Positions 12,440 to 22,956 of a stretch of 64,000 nt of DNA are shown piece by piece. The DNA is from Rhinolophus ferrumequinum (taxonomy: Eukaryota; Chordata; Mammalia; Chiroptera; Rhinolophidae), in contig NC_046305.1 in assembly GCF_004115265.2 (NCBI RefSeq), positions 41,326,187 through 41,390,186 of the forward strand. The letters run 5' to 3'. The notes under the pieces are model-generated. The model did not search any database and had not been told where the DNA came from. It was given only the letters and a program-made list of their open reading frames with translations. The stretch's first letter is position 1, and every line of letters starts with the position of its first letter. A program made the position numbers and the translations under genes.

Positions 12440-13640
12440 ACCTATGAGCTCTACAATCTCCCGCGCCTCCTATGCAGGCGCCCCCCGCGCGGGACCAACC
12501 CGCCTTCCCAATCCAGTCACCGCCCTTCCCCCGGACCTCCCCGCCCCAGACCCCCAAAGGCTGCTTCTAATGACCACAGACGTAAGAAAGGCCAAACCCG
12601 GCCCCGAGGGGCTACCCCTCGCCGCTCGCTCCCGATCTAGCAGCTCCCTCCCCTCCTCCGGCCAACGCGTGCCCACTTCTTGCACGGGCTCGGCGGAGGA
12701 GCGAGGAAGGAAGAATCAAAGCCGTTTGCCCCTCTCCGCCCCTCGGCAGCAGCGCGATGGGCACGACCCCTGCGGCCGCTTACTGCTCAGGGACGAGCAA
12801 TGCCCGATCGCGGGGCGTCGCTCTGCCCCCAAGAGCCGGGCTGGCAGTGAGGGGAAGGTGTGGTACAGGGACCGGGGCCTCACATCGGGACGGGCAGTTC
12901 CCAAGTCCTCCTCCGGCGGAGCTGGGGCCTCACCCACGACCCAGTCCCACCTAAGCCTACTTAAGATCCGTCTCCAAGGGCCGCGAGCGCCGCCCTTGGG
13001 GTCGCCCGGGTCGGAGCCCCGTCTGGTGGTGACAGGTGGCGACGGGTGACCATGGCAACACGAGGTGTGCAGCGCGGCGCGGCCCGACCCCGCCTCCGCC
13101 GCCTGGAGTCACGCACCTGAGGGCGAGCCCGGAGAAGCGGCGGAGAAAGCAGGAGGGAGGCCAGCGGCCGGGGTCCCGAAGCGACCGGTTCCGGGTGGGG
13201 TGGGTGCTCGAGGGCGGCGGTCTGGGCTTGGCGTCGGTCCTCCGGCCGCCCGTGCGTCAGTCCATCAGTTCGTCAATCCGTCCTTCCTCCCGTGTGCCCC
13301 TCCCGGGTCGGCGGCCGCCCAGCCCAGCCTCTTGCAGACTGCAGTTGTCAAGCGGTGCCGGAGCCGAGCTCCAGCCCCAAGCCCAGCCAATCGCCGCGCT
13401 TCCCCAAGGCGCCTCAGGACCCCGCCGAGCGGGGCGGCCAGGCAGGTGCCTGCGCGGAAAGGAGAACAGGCTGGGCGGGCCCAGGCCTGGCGAGGTGGGG
13501 AGACGCCTGCAATGACCCGCTCCAGCCCAGCGCTGCAAAGATCGACTGGACCGGGAGGAAGAGCTCACGGCGGCGACTGTGTGAGAGACTGCAGCCGGGA
13601 CGCAAACCCCTTACGGGCGGTGACCATGCGTCCCGAAATA
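12440..13640 (-). promoter_or_regulatory. WDR47: CpG-island promoter of WDR47
   Basis: G+C content and CpG density rise sharply here against AT-rich flanks. Many overlapping frames stay open only because the DNA is GC-rich. Known gene order places the WDR47 start here, transcribed leftward. A candidate splice donor for a noncoding first exon lies on the minus strand at 13117/13116 (CAG then GTGCGTGA), which would put exon 1 upstream of it at about 13117-13400; other donors in the island are possible. GC-box-like runs are frequent, and no TATA box is obvious. Confidence 0.65.
13046..13059. promoter_or_regulatory. RFX X-box in the WDR47 CpG island
   Basis: GTGACCATGGCAAC fits the RFX X-box consensus (GTNRCC, 0-3 bases, RGYAAC) with no mismatch. 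It lies in the WDR47 island, about 60 bp inside intron 1 if the donor at 13116 is right. WDR47 is known to act on microtubules in neurons and in motile cilia, so RFX control would make sense. Binding is inferred, not shown. Confidence 0.65.
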
Positions 13641-14659
13641 GCGCGGAGGGGATTGTCGCCTCCCAATCCAGAGTCCTCTGCGCATTAGAATTGACTCTTA
13701 ATACTCCTCGATAATTTATTAATAAAGGCTAAGGAAATAAATCTTGCCTCCTTCCTCTTCTCTCTCCAGTTTTGCAAGCAAACCCCAATTCCTTCCTGAA
13801 AGCACCAGCAGCTTATTTGCCCCCTTCTTGAGTTCTCATTTTGTGATGCTGATCTGCCTAGAAGTATTTGTCAGTTACTTAATATTAAACGTGTTCACAG
13901 CTTTTTACTACCCCTTTGGATATACTAAGCAGCAAAACCTACTTCCCACCTCTTTGGTGCAGTATGACATCCAATATCCAGACCACCCACCTCTGGAAGA
14001 TCATCATCTCTATCAATCCAGAAGTGAAGAATGCAGAACTTATTCTTCTCAAGAATGAACTTTTTATTATAAGAACTCTTAGCGTGTTCTTCTTCAGAAC
14101 ACGCTGGGAATTGCCTAGTTGTGTTTCCGGTTTGCAAACCCTAAGACCCCTGAATAAGTCTGTATCATTTATTTCTAGCCAAAGCCGCCTGATTCATTTA
14201 CCCTCAGGAGTATAAATAGTATTCATAAGGGCTAATTGAGTATCTTAGCTCCCTAGTTCTTGATTTTAATCACCTTTCAAGTCAGCTTTTTAAATCTTAG
14301 AAGATTGTTCCTAGCTTGAATCATAGGAAGTCCCCTGCCCCCTGTTCCAGGCCATTCCAGGCCCAGCTCCAGGGTGAACACCGCCACCTGAATGACCGGA
14401 TTAACCAGAGGAAAAGACCACAGACTCCACGAAGCTAAACAGAATTTCTATCACACAGCCACCTTGCGTCGATGGCTTTGGGTCCTGCTTCTTGGGCCAA
14501 CACTTTTAACTGTTTAACCAAAATCTATTTTTTTTCCTCATGCAGAGGCCTTGGAGATACAGGTGATACCCCAGCAAGATTACCAGTCCCAACCAAAGAA
14601 GCCAACAGTCTTCCAGGCAGATCTCAAGACCCTTTCCTCTCATACAAGATCTGATAGGG

Positions 14660-15490
14660 CGACATTTTTGTGAATCCCCCAATAGGTAGGGACAGCTCTA
14701 CGCCCCTGCCCAACAGGAATCAGCTACAGAAAAAAAGAGCTCCTGTCCCTCAACTTCCCATCGAGATTTTATGGGGATCACATCTCTCAAGGGGAAAACA
14801 AGGCAGGCAGTTAGAGATAGGCATCAGGTCTCTGCATTTCTGCACATCCAACACAACCCATAGAATGCGACCACCCAAAAGACCTCCCCTCTCTGCCCAA
14901 AACTTACCCTTCTCACTATAATTATCTACCTCTATGAGGAAACAAATGGGTATAAAATACCTAACTAGATTAAACCAGTCACTCACACCTTCATTTCGCC
15001 TGGGCCTCATTATACCATCATTATAATATCATACATATGCCCGGAAGTTCATTAATATTATAACAGACTGAATTCTGGGAAGGAACATGCAGCAGTCTGA
15101 AGAGATGAGGTACTAGCCTATTGTCAATCACAGGCGTCAATCAAGTGGTCCCATGCCTGGATAGGAACCGCCCATTCTACAGAAAAAAAGGGTAAAAATT
15201 CCAAGTCCTCGCCAGTCAGTGCCTTTGAGCCTTTTGAGCCCATTCTTCTGCTCAGGCCCACTCCAATCCCTTTGGAGTGTACTTTCTCTTCTAATAATGG
15301 CCTTGAGCCACTGCTTTCGGCTCGGGCCTCTTCTACCTCTTCGAGGTGTACTTTTTTTCCTAATAAAATGCTTTTTCACTACTTTACCTTGGTATCTTGT
15401 TCAATTCTTTGCTCGAGATGCCAAGTACCTGGACATTACGCCGAGAAGGGCCCACTCTCCGGTAACAGTATCCTACAAATATACAGGGCG
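14660..15490 (+). mobile_element. ERV LTR (gammaretrovirus/ERV1-like), fossil
   Basis: The block has LTR architecture: a TATA-like 'gtataaaatacc' at about 14950, a polyadenylation signal AATAAA at 15362 with a T-rich downstream stretch, and a U5-like tail running to a CA-ended boundary. Directly after it, 'gggcgctcatctggg' resembles a proline-tRNA primer binding site of gammaretroviruses. No gag, pol or env was seen beyond this point, so it is a lone LTR or a strongly shortened element. The left edge is approximate, and 14290-14660 may belong to the same element. Family name and age are uncertain; it looks younger than the MaLR relics nearby. Confidence 0.55.
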
Positions 15491-16209
15491 CTCATCTGGG
15501 CTGAATTAAGCATTTGAGGTCTAACCACATAGAACTAAGGAAGAATACAGTGACACCAGCCATTAAGAGCCTCGTCCTCAACAAAGGCTAAAAGCCAAGA
15601 GTGAGCTGGGCCTCCCAAGTTGAGGAAATGTGGTAAAAAGAGATTGGTAATAAACCAAAAACATTTTTGGAAAGGAAAAATCTGACCCAATTTAAGATAA
15701 AAGAGGTGATAGCTTGAGGAAAAGGTTTTAAGAAAAATATTTACAAATTCAGGGAAATCAATTTGAGCACAAAAGTTGAACTGCAAAACTTCAACTGCCT
15801 AGTCCTGATTAACTTCTGGAAGAATGTCTTCATTAAGTACCCTCTTAGTGATAAGTGACAAATAAATAAAAACAACTTACTATTACCCTGGGTCTTGATA
15901 TTTTTTTAAAAAAACCCTTTACATGTTTAAATTGAAAAAGTGCAGGTATATCCCAGAAATAGTATGTCAATTATTTGGCCCATATAGTTCACCTGAAAAT
16001 CTGCTTTTCAATGTTGATTCTCAAACAACAGCAGTTCCAAGAACCAGAACCATTTAAATATTTAGAATATTCAATTGGACCTAGAAAGAGTTACTAATTA
16101 GGGACAATCTGACAAACATTTGACCACATATAAAAAGCAGAGTGCTATAAAAAATAAAGAACCTTACTGCTGGTACTACATTGGTTTTGGCATTCATTTA
16201 AGCACAAAA

Positions 16210-16370
16210 TGAAGTGTTTGCCTATGTTCTCATTTAAACCTCATTATCTCCCTTAAGATGCCTGTTAATTATTCCCATTTAGAGGTTAAGGGAATAAGTT
16301 GCCCAAGGTCAAACGGCTGATATGTAGCACAGCCAAAATTCTAACTATTCTGACTCATACAACCTTCTTT
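16210..16370 (-). repeat. MIR SINE fragment
   Basis: The antisense core is recognisable: 'aattattcccatttagaggttaaggg' then 'taagttgcccaaggtcaaacggctg' and 'gcacagccaaaattc'. Confidence 0.65.
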
Positions 16371-19343
16371 TCCATTCTACCTCACTGTGTAACTGGAAAT
16401 TTTAGCTGAAAGAAAATGGACTTTATCCTGACAAGAGAATAAAAGGTCTTATTCATGTTTATATCCCCCATGTCACTTGCATCTCAATTTTCAATAAATA
16501 GTAATCAGAATTGTTAGAAGCAAATACATAACCATTATAGTTCCAGAAAAGGCGGAGGGGATGAGAAAAGAACCAGGCACTGAAATACAAAACATCTGGT
16601 CCATCTTACCACTTATACACTGACAAATGCATTGATTGTGTATTTGCTTCCTAATGTAACATCAGGTTTTACACTACAACCTTAATAGCTGTTAGCCTAA
16701 GGTATCACCTTTCCTTCTGTACTCAACCACACTGGTTAAGATTAGATCTTCTTGTCTTTCACTCTAGTTGCAGCAAAGCAGCGAATTGTTCAGGAAGGAC
16801 AAGGCTTTCTTAGATGAAGGACTGTCCTTAGATCCCGAGGTACTGCCTCAATCATTCACCAAATATTTATTAAGTGTCTGTCTACTGTGGATCAGGAACT
16901 AGGTTGGGCATCATTTGAAAATGCAGGTTCTAACTTGACAGAATGACTCATGATGCCTTGTGACATAAATGCCTACCAGCTAAGGTGGACCCCTTTTAAT
17001 ATGATTCTCAAATGTCACTTTTAAATAGGGGAATAGTAGTTTTTGGTTGTCTCCAAATAGTAGAAAGGAGTCTGAGTACAAACCTAAGTTAGGAAATCTT
17101 GCCCCAACCTGTTCAGGGGAAGTTCAGGGGGGATAAGGGAACTTGTTTTAAAAGCTCCACTTATTATTAGAACACACACTCATAAATACACACACCAAAG
17201 AGCTGCATGCTTCAGAACCAGCAGTGCCCTGGCTCTGGGAGAACAAAGTACCACCACCAGTGCTTCTCTTTCAAACAGGTTCAAGGATTATGTAGATAGA
17301 ATACCAGCGCTCCTGTCTAGACCCTAAAAAAAGCTTAAATTATAAGTAGATGGGTAGACCTAGCAAAGAAAAATACCTTCTTTTTCAATGTAAAAGAGAT
17401 GTGCTTTTATTTATATTAAATTTGGATGTTATATTAAAAACAAAAATAAATTTTTAAAATATTTTGTTTTAAAAAAAATAGCCCATTTTAATTAAGTCAT
17501 TGAAATACTTTAACACCCACCCCCAAGAGGAAACTATGTTAGGAAATGTTAAAAATACATAAAGCACATTAATCATCATAATTTTGGATGGGTGTTAGGA
17601 TAAGGTTAGTAAGTTTCTAGTAATAAGCTTGAGGCCATTTATTAGAACTTGCTATAAAGATGGAAGAAAATCACAAAAAGTCAGGTAGGTATCTTATTGT
17701 AAGTTCATGTGCCCCAAAAAAACTTACAAAAATCCTATTTCAGAAAAATTAAGTATAGTATTAGCATTTCTTTTGAGTTTTGTCAGTAACTAAGTAGGCT
17801 CTTTCCTAATAAATTTTCAGTTATTTATCTAAAATGGTCACGCAAACGACAAAATGATTTATATTTTAGCAACTGTTCTTATCCTAAAAAAATACACCCA
17901 AGGACTTCAAGGCAGTTTAACAGGCTTTCGGTGTTAGTATAATAAAGTGAATATGTGCACAGAAGTCTCAGTACTACAAATAATATATGAATTGAGATTT
18001 TGTACAAAAGTTCAAATTGAAACACTTATCAGTCTACTGGTAACATACAAGAAATTTGCTCCTTACTTTATAACTTTAGAATTCCATTTATCCAGATACC
18101 ATGCAGCAAAATGGTATCTCTGCTATGCCTCAAATACAATAGGTGCTTAATAAATACTTGACTGATATATCAAAATGTTGTCCTTGATCCTATTCCATAA
18201 TATAACAGTCTGACCAGCACATGTAGTATTCCCCAGTACCAACAACACATTTAACACCTTGTTCACTGGTCATCCACCCCTCAGCCTCTATTTCGTAAGA
18301 AGGGAAGTATAGGGACCCTAAGAAAATCAGGCCTAGAGAATTGGGAATGTTCTGGGATGCAGGTAGAGATCTTTAAAAGTTCTTGATTTTCAGACACAAT
18401 GCGTAGTGTTGTCAGCTCTTAGGAGCAACTGAGGCTTTTTAGAAGAACATGGAAGTAAAATTGTCCTCTTTGAATTACCTCCGAGATCAACATTTAAATA
18501 AATTAGAGTAGAAATATGCAGTCACCTTAAAGCCCACAAACAGATGAGGCTTGGGCGGGTCAGTGGAATTGAAAACTCCAGCCAACTTTCCAGTGTCGGT
18601 AAAAATCTTGAAGGTAGCTCCCCAGGCAACTCGCCCCGCTGCATTGCTTCAGGCTCTGGAAGCCATTTTTCCTGTTTCTGCATTAACTCTATCCGTATCT
18701 TACACGAGGCTCAAAGGCAATTAATTTATCTAATTCCCCTCATTGTGATTCACCCTCAAAATTATGTTTGTTTCCCACACGTGTCTGGGAAGAATTTGCA
18801 GGCCACACAGATGTTTTACATCTGTAAATTGGCATCCATTTTCATACACTGGTTTTATGAGCTTGGTTTCAGTGACCCACCCGAGATGGAGGTGCTCTCC
18901 AATTGCTGATGAAATCGATTTCTGAGCCTGCAATACTAGGAATCACACTCTGGACTCTAGTACATTCTCCAGAGTAATGTAACTTCTTGAGGCCTCTTGG
19001 GAAGCGGCCAAATGACTCTCCAGGCAACACCTCTCTCCATTGATGAGACCAGTTGAACTATTTTCCCTGTTTTAAAATTTCTACACTTAGAATATCACAG
19101 TTTTTACTTAAAACCAGTTTAAATACAGCAAAACAACTATGAATCATAGATATATATTAGACACTCGGCTTGAGCATCTAACAAACATACTAGCTAAAAA
19201 AATTAACGGTATGATTTATTTTAGAGAGCTTCACTTAAAACAAAGTAGGGGAGGGGAGCCATTAAAGATCTTTTTAAACATTTGGACATACCAACCAAAT
19301 GGAATAGGTGACACCTTGTTTCGATCCTTTTGCAAACAAACTG

Positions 19344-19792
19344 TGCTAGGCAAAATAACAGCCCCCCCAAAGATGTCCATGTCCTAAACCCCAGAACCTA
19401 TATTACTTTACATGGTAAAAAAGACTTTGCTAGTGCGATTAAGTTAAGGGCTTGAAATGGGGAGATTAGCCTGGGTTACCCAGGTGGGTCCATTATAATC
19501 ACATAGGTCCTTAAAAGCACAGAACTTTTCCCAGCTGGGGTCAGAGAGACGCAACCTGACTATCTTTGAGGATAGAAGGGGACCATGAGCCGATGAATCA
19601 ACCCCTAGAAGCTAGAAAAGGCAAGTAAACAGATTTCTCCTAGAACATCCAAAAAGGGACGTAGCCCTATCGGTACCTAGATTTTTGCCCAGTGTGGCCT
19701 GTGTCAGACTTCTGACCTAGAGAACTGGTAAGATAATGAATTTGTGTTGTTTTAAGTCAGTAAATTTGCAGTAACTTGTTGCAGCAGCAATA
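19344..19792 (+). mobile_element. MLT1-type MaLR LTR (fossil)
   Basis: The text follows the MLT1 consensus almost end to end: 'tgctaggcaaaataacagcccccc', 'gatgtccatgtcctaaaccc', 'gactttgctagtgcgattaagttaagg', 'gttgttttaagtcagtaaatt' and 'gcagcagcaata'. It is an old mammalian LTR without internal sequence. A palindromic MITE has inserted close to its 3' end at 19793. Confidence 0.85.
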
Positions 19793-19998
19793 CTGTATTT
19801 CCCTGAAAATAAGACCTAGCTGGACCATCAGCTCTAATGCGTCTTTTGGAGCAAAAATTAATATAAGACCCAGTATTATTTTACATTATAAGACCGGGTC
19901 TTATATTAAAATAAGACCGGGTCTTGTATTTAATTTTTGCTCCAAAAGATGCATTAGAGCTGATGGTCCAGCTAGGTCTTACTTTCAGGGAAACACGG
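19793..19998. mobile_element. TA-flanked palindromic MITE, copy 2
   Basis: Two arms of about 100 bases are nearly perfect inverted copies: 'aagacctagctggaccatc' in the left arm faces 'gatggtccagctaggtctt' in the right arm. The left end is next to TA (19791-19792); on the right the flank is now TG. It sits in the tail of the MLT1 LTR, so it is younger than that LTR. It has no coding capacity. Confidence 0.85.
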
Positions 19999-20370
19999 TG
20001 ATACACAAACTCAAAAATGATACTTTGAGACAAATCAGAAGATATTTTTAAACAGAGATTGGGTATTAAATGGAATGTTAAGGAATTAGTGTTAATTTTT
20101 GTTAAGGTATAATATTATTTGTGCTACCTTTTTAAACTTTTTATTTGTTAAAGATACATACTGAAGTATTTATACATGATATAGTGGGTATTTGCTTTAA
20201 AATATACTGAAAAAGGTGGAATAGGTAAGATATTAAATTAGCAAAAAGATGGTTAATTGTTGAAGCTATGAGCTCATGATACTGTTCTATTATTGTGTAT
20301 ACTTGGGATTTTCCACAGTAAGGTTAAAATAAAAAAGTGAATTAACTTAAAAGAGAGCACCTGAACACTC

Positions 20371-20562
20371 TGTATCAGCACTGTCCAAAAGAATTTTGTG
20401 ATAATGGAAATGTTATATATCAGCACTGAAGCCACTAGTCATGAGGCTGTTGAGCACCTGAAATATAACTAGTGCAGCTGAAAATGTTTCCTTTTATTTC
20501 CTTTTAATTAAATAGCCGGATGTGGCTAGTGGCTACCATATTACACAGTGCAGCTCTAGATA
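20371..20562 (-). mobile_element. MER5A-type hAT-Charlie fragment
   Basis: The left end 'cagcactgtccaaaagaatt' and the right end 'ggatgtggctagtggctaccatattacacagtgcag' match the two ends of MER5A, with the middle of the element shortened. It is an old nonautonomous hAT relic. The strand call is tentative. Confidence 0.75.
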
Positions 20563-21162
20563 TTGGAAAAGAGCCACGCTGCCTGCATATTAGAATACAG
20601 TTCATAAGTAAGCTCATGAAGCGAGTCAGTGCACATCAGTTCTGTTCATCGGCCCAGCCTCTTTCCCTTTCCTGCCAATAGTCCTACCGGCTCCCACCCC
20701 ACTCCACGCCCTTCACCACAGAGGCAGGGCTTGAGAGCCAGGCTATGGTACTTCTTCCTGGCCACAGGGATTGGTCCCAGAAGAATGACCAGAGCCAGGG
20801 AAATCATCATCCTTGCTTGGAATGCGAAGTAGCTCCATCAATTAGGAGGTCTATGGATGGAACCCTACAACTCGTGGCCATCATGTTCCCTTGATACACT
20901 GAGGTTCCTGAGAGAGTAAATCCAAAATTAGGATAAAGATGGACAGTCTTGATTCTCCCCAAGTTCTCAAACCCAGTCAACCCTGGAGTCCACTCTAGCC
21001 CTTCTTTCCCTTGTTTCAGTTAGATAAGCAAATAAATTCCTCCTGTTTGTTTGTTATTTTTGAATTAAGTTCTATCACTTACATCCTGGAACAGTCTTAA
21101 TACAAAATCCCACAATTTCTTACGTGCCAGGGTCGTTAGCAAAATAGTAAGACTAATGGCAC

Positions 21163-21528
21163 TGCTATCGACTGAACTGTTCCCCTAAAATTCTTATGTT
21201 GAAGCCCTAACCCCTTTCCATCCCACTGTACTGGAAATAAGAGCCTTTAAGGTGATTATGGTTAAATGAGGTCATAAGGGTGGAACCCTGATGTGACACG
21301 ACAGAAGTGGTGCCCTTTTAAGAAGAGACCACAGAGTTCTCTCTCAGGTATGTGAGGACACAGGGAGAAGGTGGCCATCTGCAATCCAGGGAAGTCCTCA
21401 GCAGACCTGACCATGCTGGCTGGCTGACACCATCATCTCGGACTTCCAGCCTACAGAACTATGAGAAAACCAATCCGTTATTTAAGCTGCCCGGTCTGTT
21501 TTGTTATGGAAGCCCGAGCAGACTAACA
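21163..21528 (+). mobile_element. MST/MLT1-type MaLR LTR (fossil)
   Basis: It runs from TGCTATCGACTGAACTG to GAGCAGACTAACA and contains the signature segments 'ttcttatgttgaagccctaaccc', 'ggttaaatgaggtcataagg', 'gtgaggacacagggagaagg' and 'cggacttccagcctacagaac'. It looks like a nearly full-length solo LTR of mammalian age. Confidence 0.85.
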
Positions 21529-21619
21529 TAGGCACTCAGTATAACTCCCCGAGTACCAGTTACTACTAGTTCCTTCTTCAGGGTGAAGCAGACCCTGATT
21601 AACAAAAATAATGATAGAT

Positions 21620-22956
21620 TACTCTTTTATTATTCTGTTCCCATTCCTGATTTCAGCTTAGACTGAAGTAGCTTTTCAACTGGTTTTTACTTCTTTAAAA
21701 ATAACAAAAAGATAAGCCCAGCTATCTTCAATTTTACTATCAATCCAGGAGCATTATAATATAGAAAAAAAGTTTTTAGTGAGATTAAGCAGCTTGAATT
21801 ATATTATCAGTAACGGGGGGAGCTGATAAATCACACAAATTCAAGTATTAATCTTTTTAATTTTTCATATTTTACTCTGTGTATCAATAGGTTAAGAAAG
21901 TAAATTTTCCTAAGTACTGATTTTATAGATAATGTTTAGAAGTGACACACAAGACATTCAGTTTCACAAAGAGTAATAGTCAGTGATGACTTTAAATGTA
22001 ATTTTAATCCTTATTTGAGGCTAAGTACAATAATAATTTAATACTATAAGCTAAATACATGCAAAACCTGTATACCCTGAATTACAAAAGTGGTTTCCCT
22101 AGCCAAATATGGTTTCAGTCAAGTACACATTTCCACAATGAACAAGTACTAACAAATACGTTAATAAAACACTACCACAAAAGCTTATCCTGCCATCAGC
22201 TTTTTAAGTAATGCCCTTCTTGCTACTGAAAGCATTTATTTTTAGAAGCTTTAATCTGACCCTGGGGAAATGAGTTCTCTTAAAACTTGACAAATAGTAT
22301 ATGTTAAGTTCAAAAGGTTTTAAATCAAAAAAAGCCTTCCCACACAGAAGCATTCACATGAAATTTTCAGTTTCTCTTACCCCAATCACTCTGTATCTAA
22401 AGAAAAACTATTAAAACAAATTACCTTAAGATAGATAAACACTTACAAAAGACTGTATTTTCTTATAACATCTTCTCCTTAAAAGAAACAAACCAGTTTA
22501 CTATCGTTTCATAACCTCTGAGACACTGTAGTCTAAAAACTTCAGAGTACATGAAACACATGGGCTTAGCTGTCATAAAGTCAAAGGTGCCATTAGGTTT
22601 CATGTATTAAACAGCTACAATATAGCTTACAACGGCACAAATACACCCGATACATAAATAATACTTCATCATTTAGACAGTCACAAGTCAGAAGGTACTA
22701 TGTGGTTCGCAAGGTCCTTCAACTTACATGTGGCCATTAAAACCCACTAAGTAATTTAGGTATGGTACTATAATGGCAGGCAATTAAAGGCTCAAATTAT
22801 CATTCTAAAATCGAAGAACATGAAAACAAAGGTGGGAAACGATGTTACTCCATCTTTCACTTACATGGCTAGACATTAGGACCTTACTGTGGAAAATATA
22901 GTTATTATGTATGGTTTCCCCAGAAGATGAATGAAGCTTCAGAAAGTATGAAGGTG
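21620..22956 (-). other. TAF13: Probable TAF13 3'UTR
   Basis: The stretch downstream of the TAF13 stop is nonrepetitive up to the LTR that ends at 21528. On the minus strand AATAAA occurs at 22240-22235 and 21632-21627, so ends about 0.7 kb or 1.3 kb past the stop are both possible. Which one is used cannot be told from the sequence. Confidence 0.4.

Larger units (their letters stand above)
1..13116 (-). other. WDR47: WDR47 5' intron (no coding exon seen)
   Basis: This stretch is assigned to WDR47 by synteny: in mammals WDR47 is transcribed away from TAF13, and its promoter fits the CpG island at 12.4-13.6 kb. I looked on the minus strand for the start of WDR47 (the LisH-containing N-terminus) and did not find it, so I infer the whole stretch is intron 1. 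The DNA is AT-rich and holds old repeats (Tigger-like, L1, MIR), a MITE, simple repeats and a local duplication listed separately. The intervals 113-1917, 2437-3860, 3975-5080, 6440-8690, 10450-11240 and 11710-12430 show nothing I can name beyond scattered low-complexity A/T runs. A hAT-like relic may lie at about 10575-10870, but I could not fix its ends. Confidence 0.6.
13641..22956. other. WDR47-TAF13 intergenic region
   Basis: This is the gap between the WDR47 promoter and the TAF13 stop codon. Part of its right end is probably TAF13 3'UTR. It holds fossil LTRs, a MITE, MER5A and MIR copies listed separately. The stretches 13700-14280, 15540-16200, 16380-18530 and 20000-20370 show no gene or repeat I can name. 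The interval 18540-19060 is complex, nonrepetitive and described as a finding. The interval 20640-21080 reads like an old LTR or LINE relic that I cannot name. Confidence 0.6.

Noticed and set aside
12444-13714. Several overlapping open frames of 100-207 codons on both strands
   Set aside because: They lie in a CpG island where stop codons are rare, overlap one another in all frames, are rich in P, R, G, A and S, and match no known protein. They are by-products of base composition at the WDR47 promoter.
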